Source of the DNA: CAZYZQ01 sp964652075
GTDB taxonomy: Bacteria > Bacillota > Clostridia > Oscillospirales > Oscillospiraceae
NCBI GenBank assembly: GCA_964652075.1
Contig: CAZYZQ010000022.1
Span: 1-24,496 of the forward strand
Length of the DNA stretch: 24,496 nucleotides
Direction: 5' to 3'
The notes under the pieces were generated by a model. That model saw only the letters and a list, made by a program, of their open reading frames with translations. It did not search any database and was not told the DNA's origin. A program made the position numbers and the translations under genes. Shown in pieces: positions 12,704-20,002 of the stretch. Numbering within the stretch: the stretch's first letter is position 1; each line of letters starts with the position of its first letter.

Positions 12704-14134
12704 ATGCAAAATCAGATCAAGCGCTCCGTGACCATCTACGGCTTCAAAGATCTGGTCCGCACCGGCCAGTTCACATGGGGCGAGTGCATCGGCGCAATGG
12801 CGAATCTCGGCATCACCGGTATGGAGATGCTGGGCCAGCTCTTCTTCCGCAACTGTCCGGAGATCAACCCCGAGGATCTGGCCAAGTGGGACGATTTGAT
12901 GTGGACCTACGGCACAAAGACCGTCGCCCACGACTTCTTTGTGGACAAGTATATGTACAAGGGCCGCGCGTTGTCGCTGCGCGAGTCCGTCGAGGTCTTG
13001 AAGCGCCACGTGCAGTTCGCGGCGGGCATCCACTGCCCGATCATCCGCATCGGCGGCACGTTCGACCCGGAGCTGTTCCGGCAGGCCGCGCCGATCTGCG
13101 AGGACTACGGCGTCAAACTCGGCGTGGAGATACACAACGGCTCGTCCAGCTTCCTGCTGCCCGAGATCCAGAAGACCATCGAGATCATCCGCCAGTCCAG
13201 TTCGAAGTACATCGGCATCATCCCCGACATGTCCCTGTTTGTCACCGACGTCAGCTCCGAGGGCAGCTACTTCATGCGCGCTGCGCGCGAGGGCGGCGCT
13301 TCGCAGGAGCTGATCGACAAGATGTGCGCGATCTACCGCGAGGAGTCCGGCGGCAACCGGCAGGCGTTTGAGGAGCACTGCACCAGGGTCATCGAGACGC
13401 TGACGAACCCCGCCGAAATCGGCTTCGCCATGCAGGTGCGCCGCTCCGAGAACCATGACCCGAAGGAGCTCCTTGAGCACCTGCCGTATATCTTCCATGT
13501 CCACGGCAAGTTCTGGGAGATGGACGAGAACTGCAACGAGCCGTCGATCTCCTACAAGTACCCCGAGGTGCTGAAGCTTCTGGCCGAGGGCGGCTACAAC
13601 GGCTATATCTCCGCCGAGTACGAGGGCGGCCCGATCGCGGGCGACCCGTTCCTGCCCTTCGAGCGCTACACGAAGATGCTCGACCGCACGCTCGGCGCAT
13701 ACCCGAGCTACCCGGCCCCGGTGCAGAAGCCGATGGGCGAGTGGGCTTCGGCCGTCTCGAACCGCGGCTACCGCAACGTCAAGGACGAGAGCGGCAACGT
13801 GACGGGCTTCGAGATCTACGCCAAGTCCAGCTACTACCGCGGCATCCCGCTGTGCCTGATCGACTCGTGCAAGGTCGTCGCGGACGGCGAGGTCTTCGAC
13901 GAGAGCGCAATCTCCTTCCGCGTCGACGGGCAGGAGTTCCCGTTCGCCGAGATGGCGACGGTGCAGTCGTACTACTGGAACTACGACTACGAGGCGGCCA
14001 TCATCGTGAAGAAGCCCGGCGGCCTCGATCCGAGCAAGCCGCATGAGATCGAGTACGAGCACAAGATCCGCACCTACTATCTGCCCTTCTACTGGGGCGA
14101 CGCGTGCAAGACAACGCTGCGCGCGATCGACTGA
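12704..14134 (+). CDS. Fused sugar isomerase-type TIM barrel and DUF6379-like domain (C-glycoside deglycosidase-like, alpha-beta fusion)
   Basis: This is a 476-aa protein with a strong AGGAGGG start. Residues 1-330 form an AP-endonuclease-2/xylose-isomerase-like TIM barrel. Four candidate metal ligands fall in the expected order: E142 (GVEIHNG), D175 (IPDMSLF), H267 (FHVHGKFW) and E305 (ISAEYEGG). H144 lies two residues after the first ligand. Residues about 350-476 match my recollection of DUF6379, the beta subunit of C-glycoside deglycosidase: NRGYRNV, SSYYRGIPLCLIDS, VVADGEVFDE, IIVKKPGGLDP and YYLPFYW. In known systems (DgpB/DgpC) these are two separate proteins that cleave 3-oxo-C-glucosides. 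Here they are one chain. No MocA-type glucoside 3-oxidase is adjacent, so the substrate is unproven; a 3-keto-sugar or sugar isomerase role is possible. Confidence 0.8.
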   Translation: MQNQIKRSVTIYGFKDLVRTGQFTWGECIGAMANLGITGMEMLGQLFFRNCPEINPEDLAKWDDLMWTYGTKTVAHDFFVDKYMYKGRALSLRESVEVLKRHVQFAAGIHCPIIRIGGTFDPELFRQAAPICEDYGVKLGVEIHNGSSSFLLPEIQKTIEIIRQSSSKYIGIIPDMSLFVTDVSSEGSYFMRAAREGGASQELIDKMCAIYREESGGNRQAFEEHCTRVIETLTNPAEIGFAMQVRRSENHDPKELLEHLPYIFHVHGKFWEMDENCNEPSISYKYPEVLKLLAEGGYNGYISAEYEGGPIAGDPFLPFERYTKMLDRTLGAYPSYPAPVQKPMGEWASAVSNRGYRNVKDESGNVTGFEIYAKSSYYRGIPLCLIDSCKVVADGEVFDESAISFRVDGQEFPFAEMATVQSYYWNYDYEAAIIVKKPGGLDPSKPHEIEYEHKIRTYYLPFYWGDACKTTLRAID

Positions 14135-14145
14135 GCTGATTTTCC

Positions 14146-14245
14146 NNNNNNNNNNNNNNNNNNNNNNNNNNNNNNNNNNNNNNNNNNNNNNNNNNNNNNN
14201 NNNNNNNNNNNNNNNNNNNNNNNNNNNNNNNNNNNNNNNNNNNNN
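14146..14245. other. Assembly gap (100 N)
   Basis: A 100-N placeholder begins 11 nt after the stop of the TIM-barrel gene and ends just before TTTTTTT. The T run suggests that a terminator hairpin lies in the missing sequence. Unlike the first gap, the two edges are not duplicated. Confidence 0.95.
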
Positions 14246-14254
14246 TTTTTTGTG

Positions 14255-14283
14255 TTGACAGCGGAAAAGAAATGAACTATCCT
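14255..14283 (+). promoter_or_regulatory. Promoter of the tetrapyrrole operon
   Basis: TTGACA (14255-14260), a 17-bp spacer and TATCCT (14278-14283) lie 29 bp before the first gene. The leader is too short for a riboswitch. Confidence 0.75.
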
Positions 14284-14312
14284 GAAAACAGATGAAAAAG
14301 GAGGGCAACCGC

Positions 14313-14747
14313 ATGGAGGACAAGCTGTATTACACCGTGGAGGACGTCGCGGAGCTGACGGGCCTGACGACCCGTACCATCCGCAACTATCTGAAATCCG
14401 GCGCGCTGCATGGGCGGAAGGTCGGCGCCCAGTGGCGCTTCACGCGCGAGGAGATCGAAGCGCTGTTCCGGCGCGAGGATCAGGACACCGTCATGCGCTT
14501 TTTGCAGACGAAACACACCGGCGCGCCTGCCGCCTGCGCCGTCGTCGACCTGCCGGTGGAGGACGAGAAGGCGTTGGCCGCAATCCTCGCCCGGGTGCGC
14601 GAAAAGCTTGCGGGGTATGCCGACCCACCCACGTTCCAGTGCGTCCGCGACGCCGAGACGGGCGTGGTGCGGCTGGTCTTCGCGGGCGACCTGAAAAAGG
14701 TCGCGCGTCTGCTGCGCCAGCTCCGAAAGGATGAACAGGACGGATGA
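14313..14747 (+). CDS. Helix-turn-helix regulator (MerR/excisionase-type fold), first gene of the hem operon
   Basis: This is a 144-aa protein. Residues 5-50 (YTVEDVAELTGLTTRTIRNY, then HGRKVGAQWRFTREEIEALF) form the winged helix-turn-helix of the HTH_17/MerR class. The C-terminal part (about 70-140) is an alpha/beta segment without cysteines or a recognised ligand site. Its last codons overlap the hemA start as ATGA (14744-14747), so it is translationally coupled to the first committed enzyme of the pathway. This suggests, but does not show, that it regulates tetrapyrrole synthesis. The start at 14313 has AAGGAGGG; an in-frame ATG seven codons upstream overlaps that ribosome binding site. 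Confidence 0.85.
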   Translation: MEDKLYYTVEDVAELTGLTTRTIRNYLKSGALHGRKVGAQWRFTREEIEALFRREDQDTVMRFLQTKHTGAPAACAVVDLPVEDEKALAAILARVREKLAGYADPPTFQCVRDAETGVVRLVFAGDLKKVARLLRQLRKDEQDG

Positions 14748-15883
14748 GACTGTATCGAACCGGCCTGTCCCAGCGCGCGGCGGGGCTTGCGTGGCAGGAA
14801 AGGTGCGCCGTGCAGCAGACGCAGGTTCCCGCCTGCCTTGCGCGCGCGACGGCCGCGCCCGGCGTCGCGGGCGCGGTGCTGCTCGCCACCTGCGGGCGGA
14901 CGGAGCTGTATCTCGAGGCGGCGGAGGATTTCGATGCCGCCGCGCTCCTGCGCGGCCTGCTGGGGCAGCCCGACGCGCCGCTCACAACGCAGACGGACGG
15001 TGTCGCCGCACGGTCGCTCCTGCGTGTGGCCTGCGGCCTCGATTCGCCCATCCCGGGCGACGACCAGATCGGCGGGCAGGTGCGCGCCGCCATGGAGTGC
15101 GCCCGCGCGGCGGGCGCGCTGACGGCCAATCTCTCGGCGCTGTTTCAGGCCGCTGTGACGGCGGCGAAACGATGCAAAACCGTCTGCAAGCTCGGTGTCC
15201 CACGCTCCGCCGCCGCAGCGGCCGTCCGGCAGGCGCAGGCGGAGCTTGGGGAGCTGACGGGCCGCCGCGCCGTCGTGATCGGCGGCGGGGAGATGGGCAG
15301 GCTCGCCGCGCGGCTGCTGCGCGCGGCGGGCGCGCAGGTGACGGTCACGCTGCGCACCTACCGGCACGGTGAGACGGTCGTCCCCGCGGGCTGTACGGCG
15401 CTCCCGTTCGACCGGCGCGCCGCGGCCATCGAGGGCGCGGATCTGCTGCTCTCGGCCACACGCAGCCCCCACGCGACATGGACCTGCGCGCAGCAGGCGG
15501 CGCTCCAAAATCCACCGAAGCTGCTGTTCGACCTCGCGCTGCCGCGCGATCTGGAGCCGGGGCTTGCGGAGTCGGCGCGGCTGTACGATTTGCAGTCGCT
15601 GCGGCTCGAACCGGTGGATCTGTCCGCCGCCGAGGCCGTTGTGGAGGAGCAGCTTGCGCAGCTGCGCGGCTGGTACAACTACAGAAGAAGCCTGCCGGAG
15701 CTGGCCGGGCTGGAGGAGGCCATCGTGCAGCGCCTGCTGCCCGTGCTGCCCGACGACCCGGCGGACGCGGCGCAGCTGGCGGTACACAAGACTGTGGAGC
15801 TACTGGCGGCGGCGTTCAAGAACGAGCTGTCGCCCGCGCGAATCGCCGACTGCACCGCCCGCGTGCGCAGCAGAACGCGATAG
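14744..15883 (+). CDS. hemA: Glutamyl-tRNA reductase
   Basis: This enzyme reduces glutamyl-tRNA(Glu) with NADPH to glutamate-1-semialdehyde, the first committed step of C5 tetrapyrrole synthesis. At 379 aa it is shorter than the usual 410-450. The catalytic cysteine is C50 in LLATCGRTELYL; the family consensus is S-T-C-N-R-T-E, so the residue after Cys is Gly instead of Asn. The next motif reads SPIPGDDQIGGQV where most enzymes have GEDQI or GExQILGQ. An NADPH-binding GGGEMG lies near 183-188 and a C-terminal helical dimerisation domain near 290-379. Translation is coupled to the regulator upstream. Downstream, a 374-bp spacer containing a MITE-like element breaks the otherwise overlapping operon. 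Confidence 0.92.
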   Translation: MRLYRTGLSQRAAGLAWQERCAVQQTQVPACLARATAAPGVAGAVLLATCGRTELYLEAAEDFDAAALLRGLLGQPDAPLTTQTDGVAARSLLRVACGLDSPIPGDDQIGGQVRAAMECARAAGALTANLSALFQAAVTAAKRCKTVCKLGVPRSAAAAAVRQAQAELGELTGRRAVVIGGGEMGRLAARLLRAAGAQVTVTLRTYRHGETVVPAGCTALPFDRRAAAIEGADLLLSATRSPHATWTCAQQAALQNPPKLLFDLALPRDLEPGLAESARLYDLQSLRLEPVDLSAAEAVVEEQLAQLRGWYNYRRSLPELAGLEEAIVQRLLPVLPDDPADAAQLAVHKTVELLAAAFKNELSPARIADCTARVRSRTR

Positions 15884-15941
15884 AAGCCGTAGCGGGCACA
15901 CACATAGGTACGCCTTGGCAAGTACCGAGAAGTTATACAAT

Positions 15942-16183
15942 CTTCCAATAGAACGTTCTCCCGTGACCTCCCCGGAGGGGGAGGTGGCACGGGCGATAGC
16001 CCGTGACGAAAGGGGGATGGACTCGCGCGAGAAGGGTAGGCTACGAATGGGACGCAGAGACTTGGATTTTACGTATTCGCCGAAAGCCTTTTCGTATTGC
16101 AACTCTCTGCCGCGTCCCTCTTCAGGCGGCTATTGCCGCCAGCTCCCCCTCTGGGGCGCTTCCGGGGGCTGTTCTATCGGAGA
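15942..16183 (+). repeat. MITE-like inverted-repeat element, copy B (about 242 bp)
   Basis: The left end CTTCCAATAGAAC (15942-15954) and right end GTTCTATCGGAG (16171-16182) are near-perfect inverted repeats. The body aligns with copy A (481-734). An extra module of nested hairpins (CCTCCCCGGAGGGGGAGG, then CACGGGCGATAGCCCGTG) sits between two CGTGAC repeats; copy A has a single CGTGAC there, as expected for deletion between direct repeats. It occupies the hemA to precorrin-2 dehydrogenase spacer (15884-16257). The few bases before it (CACACATAGGTACGCC) resemble the GTAGGGGCG palindrome family, and those after it hold only the next ribosome binding site. Confidence 0.75.
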
Positions 16184-16257
16184 AGCAGCGCAGAACGCGG
16201 CTTCTTGCCAAGAATATCAGGTTTATCCGTTATCACACAGGAGGGAAGAAAGATACA

Positions 16258-16731
16258 ATGTTTTTCCCAATGTTTATCGATCTGACAGGAAAACAGGTGA
16301 CGATTATCGGCGGCGGGCGCGTCGCCGCGCGGCGGGCGCGGGCGCTGCTGGCCTTTGGCTGCCGCGTCCGCGTGATTGCGCCGGAATTTGAGCCGATCCC
16401 GGGCGTGGAGTGGCTTTCCCGCCCGTACCGCCCCGGCGACCTCGCGGGCAGCACGCTGGCCGTCGCGGCGACGAATCTGCGCGAAATTAACCGCGCGGTG
16501 GGCGAGGAGGCGCGCGCGGCGGGCATCCCCGTCAGCGTGGCCGACTGCCCGGAGGAGTGCACCTTTTACTTTCCCGCCGTCTGCCATGGTGCGGACGTCG
16601 TCGCGGGCGTGTGCAGCAGCGGCGTGTCGCCGGGAAAGACAGCGTGTGCCGCCGCCGCCATCCGCGAGACGCTCGCTTCCCTTGAGGAGCTGACGGAGCT
16701 GGACGATCTCGGAGAGGGGGCGTGGCTGTGA
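16258..16731 (+). CDS. Precorrin-2 dehydrogenase / sirohydrochlorin ferrochelatase family (CysG N-domain)
   Basis: This 157-aa protein corresponds to the NAD-dependent domain of CysG/Met8 and to Bacillus YlnF. It oxidises precorrin-2 to sirohydrochlorin on the siroheme branch. The N-terminus reads FPMFIDLTGKQVTIIGGGRV, the dinucleotide fold with GGGRVAARRA. The later NREINRAV-type segment, EECTFYFPAV (family: xxCTFxxPAxx) and SSGVSPGKTACAAAAIRE are conserved features. It ends soon after, so the C-terminal helical domain found in Met8 is absent or minimal, and ferrochelatase activity is uncertain. AGGAGGG precedes the ATG. The stop overlaps the hemC GTG start by 4 nt. Confidence 0.9.
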   Translation: MFFPMFIDLTGKQVTIIGGGRVAARRARALLAFGCRVRVIAPEFEPIPGVEWLSRPYRPGDLAGSTLAVAATNLREINRAVGEEARAAGIPVSVADCPEECTFYFPAVCHGADVVAGVCSSGVSPGKTACAAAAIRETLASLEELTELDDLGEGAWL

Positions 16732-17582
16732 GCTACCGGGTTGGAAGCCGCGACAGCCTGCTTGCCGTCGCGCAGGCGGAGCTGGCCATGCGCGCCATCG
16801 GCGACTGTACGCTTTTTACCATGAAGTCGCGCGGCGACCGGATTTTGGATAAGCCCCTCGCCGCGGTCGGCGGGCGCGGCCTGTTTGTGCAGGAGCTGGA
16901 CGAGGCGCTGCTGGCGGGGCGGATTGACCTCGCCGTCCACTCGCTCAAGGATCTGCCGATGGAGCAGGACGAAAGACTCCCGCTGGTCGCGGTGCTGCCG
17001 CGCGGCGATGCGCGCGACGCGCTCGTCCTGCCGCAGGGGGCCACGGAGCTGGACCCCACAAAGCCAATCGGCACCAGCTCGCCGCGCCGCGCCGCGCAGC
17101 TACGCGCGCTGTTCCCGGCGTTTCGCATTGCGCCGGTGCGCGGCAACGTGCCGACGCGGCTGCAAAAGCTCGACCGGGGCGGCTTCTGCGCCCTCGTGCT
17201 GGCGGCGGCGGGGCTGGAACGGCTCGGCCTTGCCGGGCGCATCACGCGCCGCTTTGCGCCGGAGGAGCTGCTGCCCGCGGCGGGGCAGGGGATCATCGCG
17301 ATTCAGGCCGGGCCGCACATCGACCCCGCGCCACTTTCACATGTGAACGACCCGGACGCGTGGGACTGCGCGCTGGCCGAGCGCGCGTTCGTCCGCGCGA
17401 TCGGCGGCGGCTGTACCGACCCGATTGCGGCCTACGCGACGGTGTGCGGCGAGAAGCTGACGCTGACCGGGCTGCTGGCGCGTGGGAAGCTTTGCCGCGC
17501 CGCCGTTACAGGAAACCGCGCCGACGCGGCCCTGCTCGGCGCGGCGCTGGCACGGAAGGTGGAGGCGATGACATATGAGTGA
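16728..17582 (+). CDS. hemC: Hydroxymethylbilane synthase (porphobilinogen deaminase)
   Basis: This enzyme polymerises four porphobilinogens to hydroxymethylbilane. The 284 aa are slightly shorter than the usual 300-310. The N-terminus has YRVGSRDSLLAVAQAE. The catalytic aspartate is D67 in IDLAVHSLKDLP, the cofactor-binding region has GTSSPRRAAQL and VRGNVPTRLQKLD, and the dipyrromethane-anchoring cysteine is C229 in GGGCTDPIAAYA (family GGCxxPIGA). The GTG at 16728 is preferred because GGAGAGGGGG lies 7 nt upstream and it gives a GTGA overlap with the previous stop; the GTG at 16722 is too close to the ribosome binding site. The 3' end overlaps the next gene by 8 nt. Confidence 0.95.
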   Translation: MSYRVGSRDSLLAVAQAELAMRAIGDCTLFTMKSRGDRILDKPLAAVGGRGLFVQELDEALLAGRIDLAVHSLKDLPMEQDERLPLVAVLPRGDARDALVLPQGATELDPTKPIGTSSPRRAAQLRALFPAFRIAPVRGNVPTRLQKLDRGGFCALVLAAAGLERLGLAGRITRRFAPEELLPAAGQGIIAIQAGPHIDPAPLSHVNDPDAWDCALAERAFVRAIGGGCTDPIAAYATVCGEKLTLTGLLARGKLCRAAVTGNRADAALLGAALARKVEAMTYE

Positions 17583-19059
17583 GGAAGTGATTTTGGTCAG
17601 CGCAGGCCCCGGCGACGCGGGCCTTCTGACCTGCGCGGGCCACGCCGCGCTGCTGCGCGCCGAAACGGTCGTCCACGACCGGCTGCTGGACCCGTCCGTT
17701 CTGGAGCTGATCCCGCCCGGCGCGAAGCGCATCGACGTCGGCAAGACGGCGGGCAATCACCCGGTGCCGCAGGCGCAGATCAACGAAATTCTGCTGCGCG
17801 AGGCGCAGACGGGGCGGCGCGTCGTGCGCCTGAAGGGCGGCGACGCGTACCTGTTCGGCCGGGGCGCGGAGGAGGCGGAATTTTTGCGCGCGCACGGCGT
17901 TTCCTGCCGCGTGATTCCGGGCGTCACCAGCGCGCTGGCCGCGCCCGCGATGGCGGGGATTCCGGTTACGCACCGCGACGTGTCGTCCTCCGTCCACATC
18001 TTCACGGCGCACAAAAAGGACGGCGCGCTGCCGGATCTGACCGCCGCCGCGCGCCTGTCCGGGACGCAGGTGTTCCTGATGGGCCTGTCCGTCCTGCCGG
18101 AACTGTGCCGGGGGCTGATCGACGCGGGCTTGGACGCACAGACGCCCGCCGCCGTTGTCGAGCGCGGCGCAACGTCCAGCCAGCGCCGCTACGACGGCAC
18201 GCTGGAGACGCTGCCGGATGCTGCGAAAAACGCGCAAAGCCCGGCGATTATCGTCGTCGGCGAGGTCTGTAAGCTGGCGCGGGAACACAACTGGTACGAC
18301 GCGCTGCCGCTGCGCGGCGCGACGGTGGTCATCACCCGGCCGCGGGGCAGGGCGGAGGCGCTGCTGCGGCAGCTGCGCGAGCTTGGCGCGTGCGCGCTGG
18401 CGCGGCCCGTGATCAAGACGGTTCCCGCCGCGTTCGGCCCGGAGCTTGCACAGATACTGGCGCGCCTGCCGGCGTTCCGCACGGTCGCGTTCACAAGCGC
18501 GGCGGGCGTCGACGCCTTCTTCTCTCAGCTCGGCGCGGCCGGGCTCGACGCGCGGGCGCTGGCGGGGGTAAAGCTCGCCGCGATCGGCCCCGCGACGGCG
18601 CGGGCGCTGGCGGCGCACGGCCTGCGCGCCGATTTGGTGCCGGAGGTCTACGACAGCGTCCATCTGGCGGCGCTGCTGACGGATGGCCCCGTCCTGCTGC
18701 CGCGCTCGAACCTCGCGACGGACACGCTGCCGAAGGCGCTGGACAGGGCAGGGGTTTCCTACACGGAGCTTACCGCCTACGAGACGCGCCCGCTGCCCGC
18801 CGCGCCGCTGCCGGAGGGGAAATTATATATTACGTTTACCAGTGCCTCGACGGTGCGCGCCTTTTTCCGCGCCTATCCGGCTTTGGATCACGCGCGCATC
18901 TGCGGCGTGTGCATCGGCGGCCCAACCGCCGGGGAGGCAAAAAAATACGGCATCCGCCTGTTGGTGGCCAGACAGGCCACGGCGGAGGCCATGACAGAGG
19001 AGATCCTGAACGACTATGGAAGATCTGACAATCCGTCCACGCCGGCTGCGCGGGTCTGA
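17575..19059 (+). CDS. cobA-hemD: Fused uroporphyrinogen-III C-methyltransferase and uroporphyrinogen-III synthase
   Basis: This is a 494-aa bifunctional protein. Residues 1-240 are a SUMT (CobA) domain: SAGPGDAGLLT for S-adenosylmethionine, RLKGGDAYLFGRGAEE, PGVTSALAAPAMAGIPVTHR, and a closing PAIIVVGEV. Residues about 245-480 form a HemD domain with weak but typical features: GATVVITRPRGRAEALLRQL at its start, TVAFTSAAGVDAFF, and YITFTSASTVRAFF near the end. The fusion cyclises hydroxymethylbilane to uroporphyrinogen III and then methylates it to precorrin-2; such fusions are common in Clostridia. Its last 44 nt overlap the hemB start, an unusually long overlap, so the final 15 or so residues may be dispensable. 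Confidence 0.95.
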   Translation: MSEEVILVSAGPGDAGLLTCAGHAALLRAETVVHDRLLDPSVLELIPPGAKRIDVGKTAGNHPVPQAQINEILLREAQTGRRVVRLKGGDAYLFGRGAEEAEFLRAHGVSCRVIPGVTSALAAPAMAGIPVTHRDVSSSVHIFTAHKKDGALPDLTAAARLSGTQVFLMGLSVLPELCRGLIDAGLDAQTPAAVVERGATSSQRRYDGTLETLPDAAKNAQSPAIIVVGEVCKLAREHNWYDALPLRGATVVITRPRGRAEALLRQLRELGACALARPVIKTVPAAFGPELAQILARLPAFRTVAFTSAAGVDAFFSQLGAAGLDARALAGVKLAAIGPATARALAAHGLRADLVPEVYDSVHLAALLTDGPVLLPRSNLATDTLPKALDRAGVSYTELTAYETRPLPAAPLPEGKLYITFTSASTVRAFFRAYPALDHARICGVCIGGPTAGEAKKYGIRLLVARQATAEAMTEEILNDYGRSDNPSTPAARV

Positions 19060-20002
19060 CGCCATCCGCCGCCTCGCGCGCGAGACGCGCGTGAGCCCGG
19101 ATTCGCTGATGCTGCCCCTGTTTGTCACAGAGGGCGAGAACTGCAAGCGAGAAATCCCGTCGCTGCCCGGCCAGTACCACTGGTCGGCCGACCGCCTGCC
19201 CGAGGCGATTGATGCGTGCCGCCGTGCGGGCGTCGGGAGCGTGATGCTCTTCGGCCTGCCGGGCTACAAGGACACCTGTGGCTCCGGCGCGTGGGACGAG
19301 GACGGCGTCGTCCAGCGCGGTATCCGCGCGATCAAGGCGCACGACCCGGACTTTTTCGTTACGACCGACGTCTGCCTGTGCGAGTACACGAGCCACGGCC
19401 ACTGCGGCGTACTGTGCGGCGATACCGTCGACAACGACGAGACGCTTCCGCTGCTGGCGCGCACCGCTGTCAGCCACGTCCGCGCGGGCGCGGACATGGT
19501 CGCGCCGAGCGACATGATGGACGGCCGCGTCGCCGCAATCCGCCGCGCGCTCGACGCCGACGGGCGGACGGATGTGCCGATTCTGTCGTATTCCGCGAAA
19601 TACGCCTCGGCGTTCTACGGCCCGTTCCGCGACGCAGCCGGTTCCGCGCCCGCCTTCGGCGACCGGCGCGGCTACCAGATGGATCCGCACAACCACCGCG
19701 AGGCGATCCGCGAGTGCGCGCTCGACGTGGCGGAGGGCGCGGACATGCTGATGGTCAAGCCCGCGCTGGCCTACCTTGACGTGCTCTGGGATGTGCGGCA
19801 GCAGTTCAACCTCCCGGTCGCGGCCTACTCGGTCAGCGGCGAATATGCGATGCTCAAGGCCGCGGGCGCGGCGGGCTATCTCGACGAGCACCGCGCGCTG
19901 TGCGAGAGCGCTGCCTGCATCTTCCGCGCGGGCGCGGATATCCTCATCACCTACGCCGCCTGCGAGCTGGCGGAGGCGATGAAAAGAGGGGAAATCGGAT
20001 GA
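19016..20002 (+). CDS. hemB: Porphobilinogen synthase (delta-aminolevulinic acid dehydratase)
   Basis: This enzyme condenses two 5-aminolevulinates to porphobilinogen. The 328 aa are normal. The zinc-site cysteines C120, C122 and C130 (DVCLCEYTSHGHCG) place it in the zinc-dependent class. The two active-site lysines are K195 (SYSAKYAS) and K248 (LMVKPALAY), the second forming the Schiff base. FVTEGEN and LFGLPGYKD are also typical. GAGGAGA lies about 13 nt before the ATG, inside the end of cobA-hemD. The stop overlaps the hemL start as ATGA. Confidence 0.97.
   Translation: MEDLTIRPRRLRGSDAIRRLARETRVSPDSLMLPLFVTEGENCKREIPSLPGQYHWSADRLPEAIDACRRAGVGSVMLFGLPGYKDTCGSGAWDEDGVVQRGIRAIKAHDPDFFVTTDVCLCEYTSHGHCGVLCGDTVDNDETLPLLARTAVSHVRAGADMVAPSDMMDGRVAAIRRALDADGRTDVPILSYSAKYASAFYGPFRDAAGSAPAFGDRRGYQMDPHNHREAIRECALDVAEGADMLMVKPALAYLDVLWDVRQQFNLPVAAYSVSGEYAMLKAAGAAGYLDEHRALCESAACIFRAGADILITYAACELAEAMKRGEIG

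Noticed and set aside
11642..14134. 830-codon plus-strand frame running from the C_GCAxxG_C_C gene into the TIM-barrel gene
   Set aside because: The first 350 codons are an off-frame reading of other genes; the strong promoter and AGGAGGG set the real start at 12704.
16201..16257. Internal promoter before the precorrin-2 dehydrogenase (TTGCCA with CGTTAT at 17 bp)
   Set aside because: The -10 is poor; too weak to call without transcript data.
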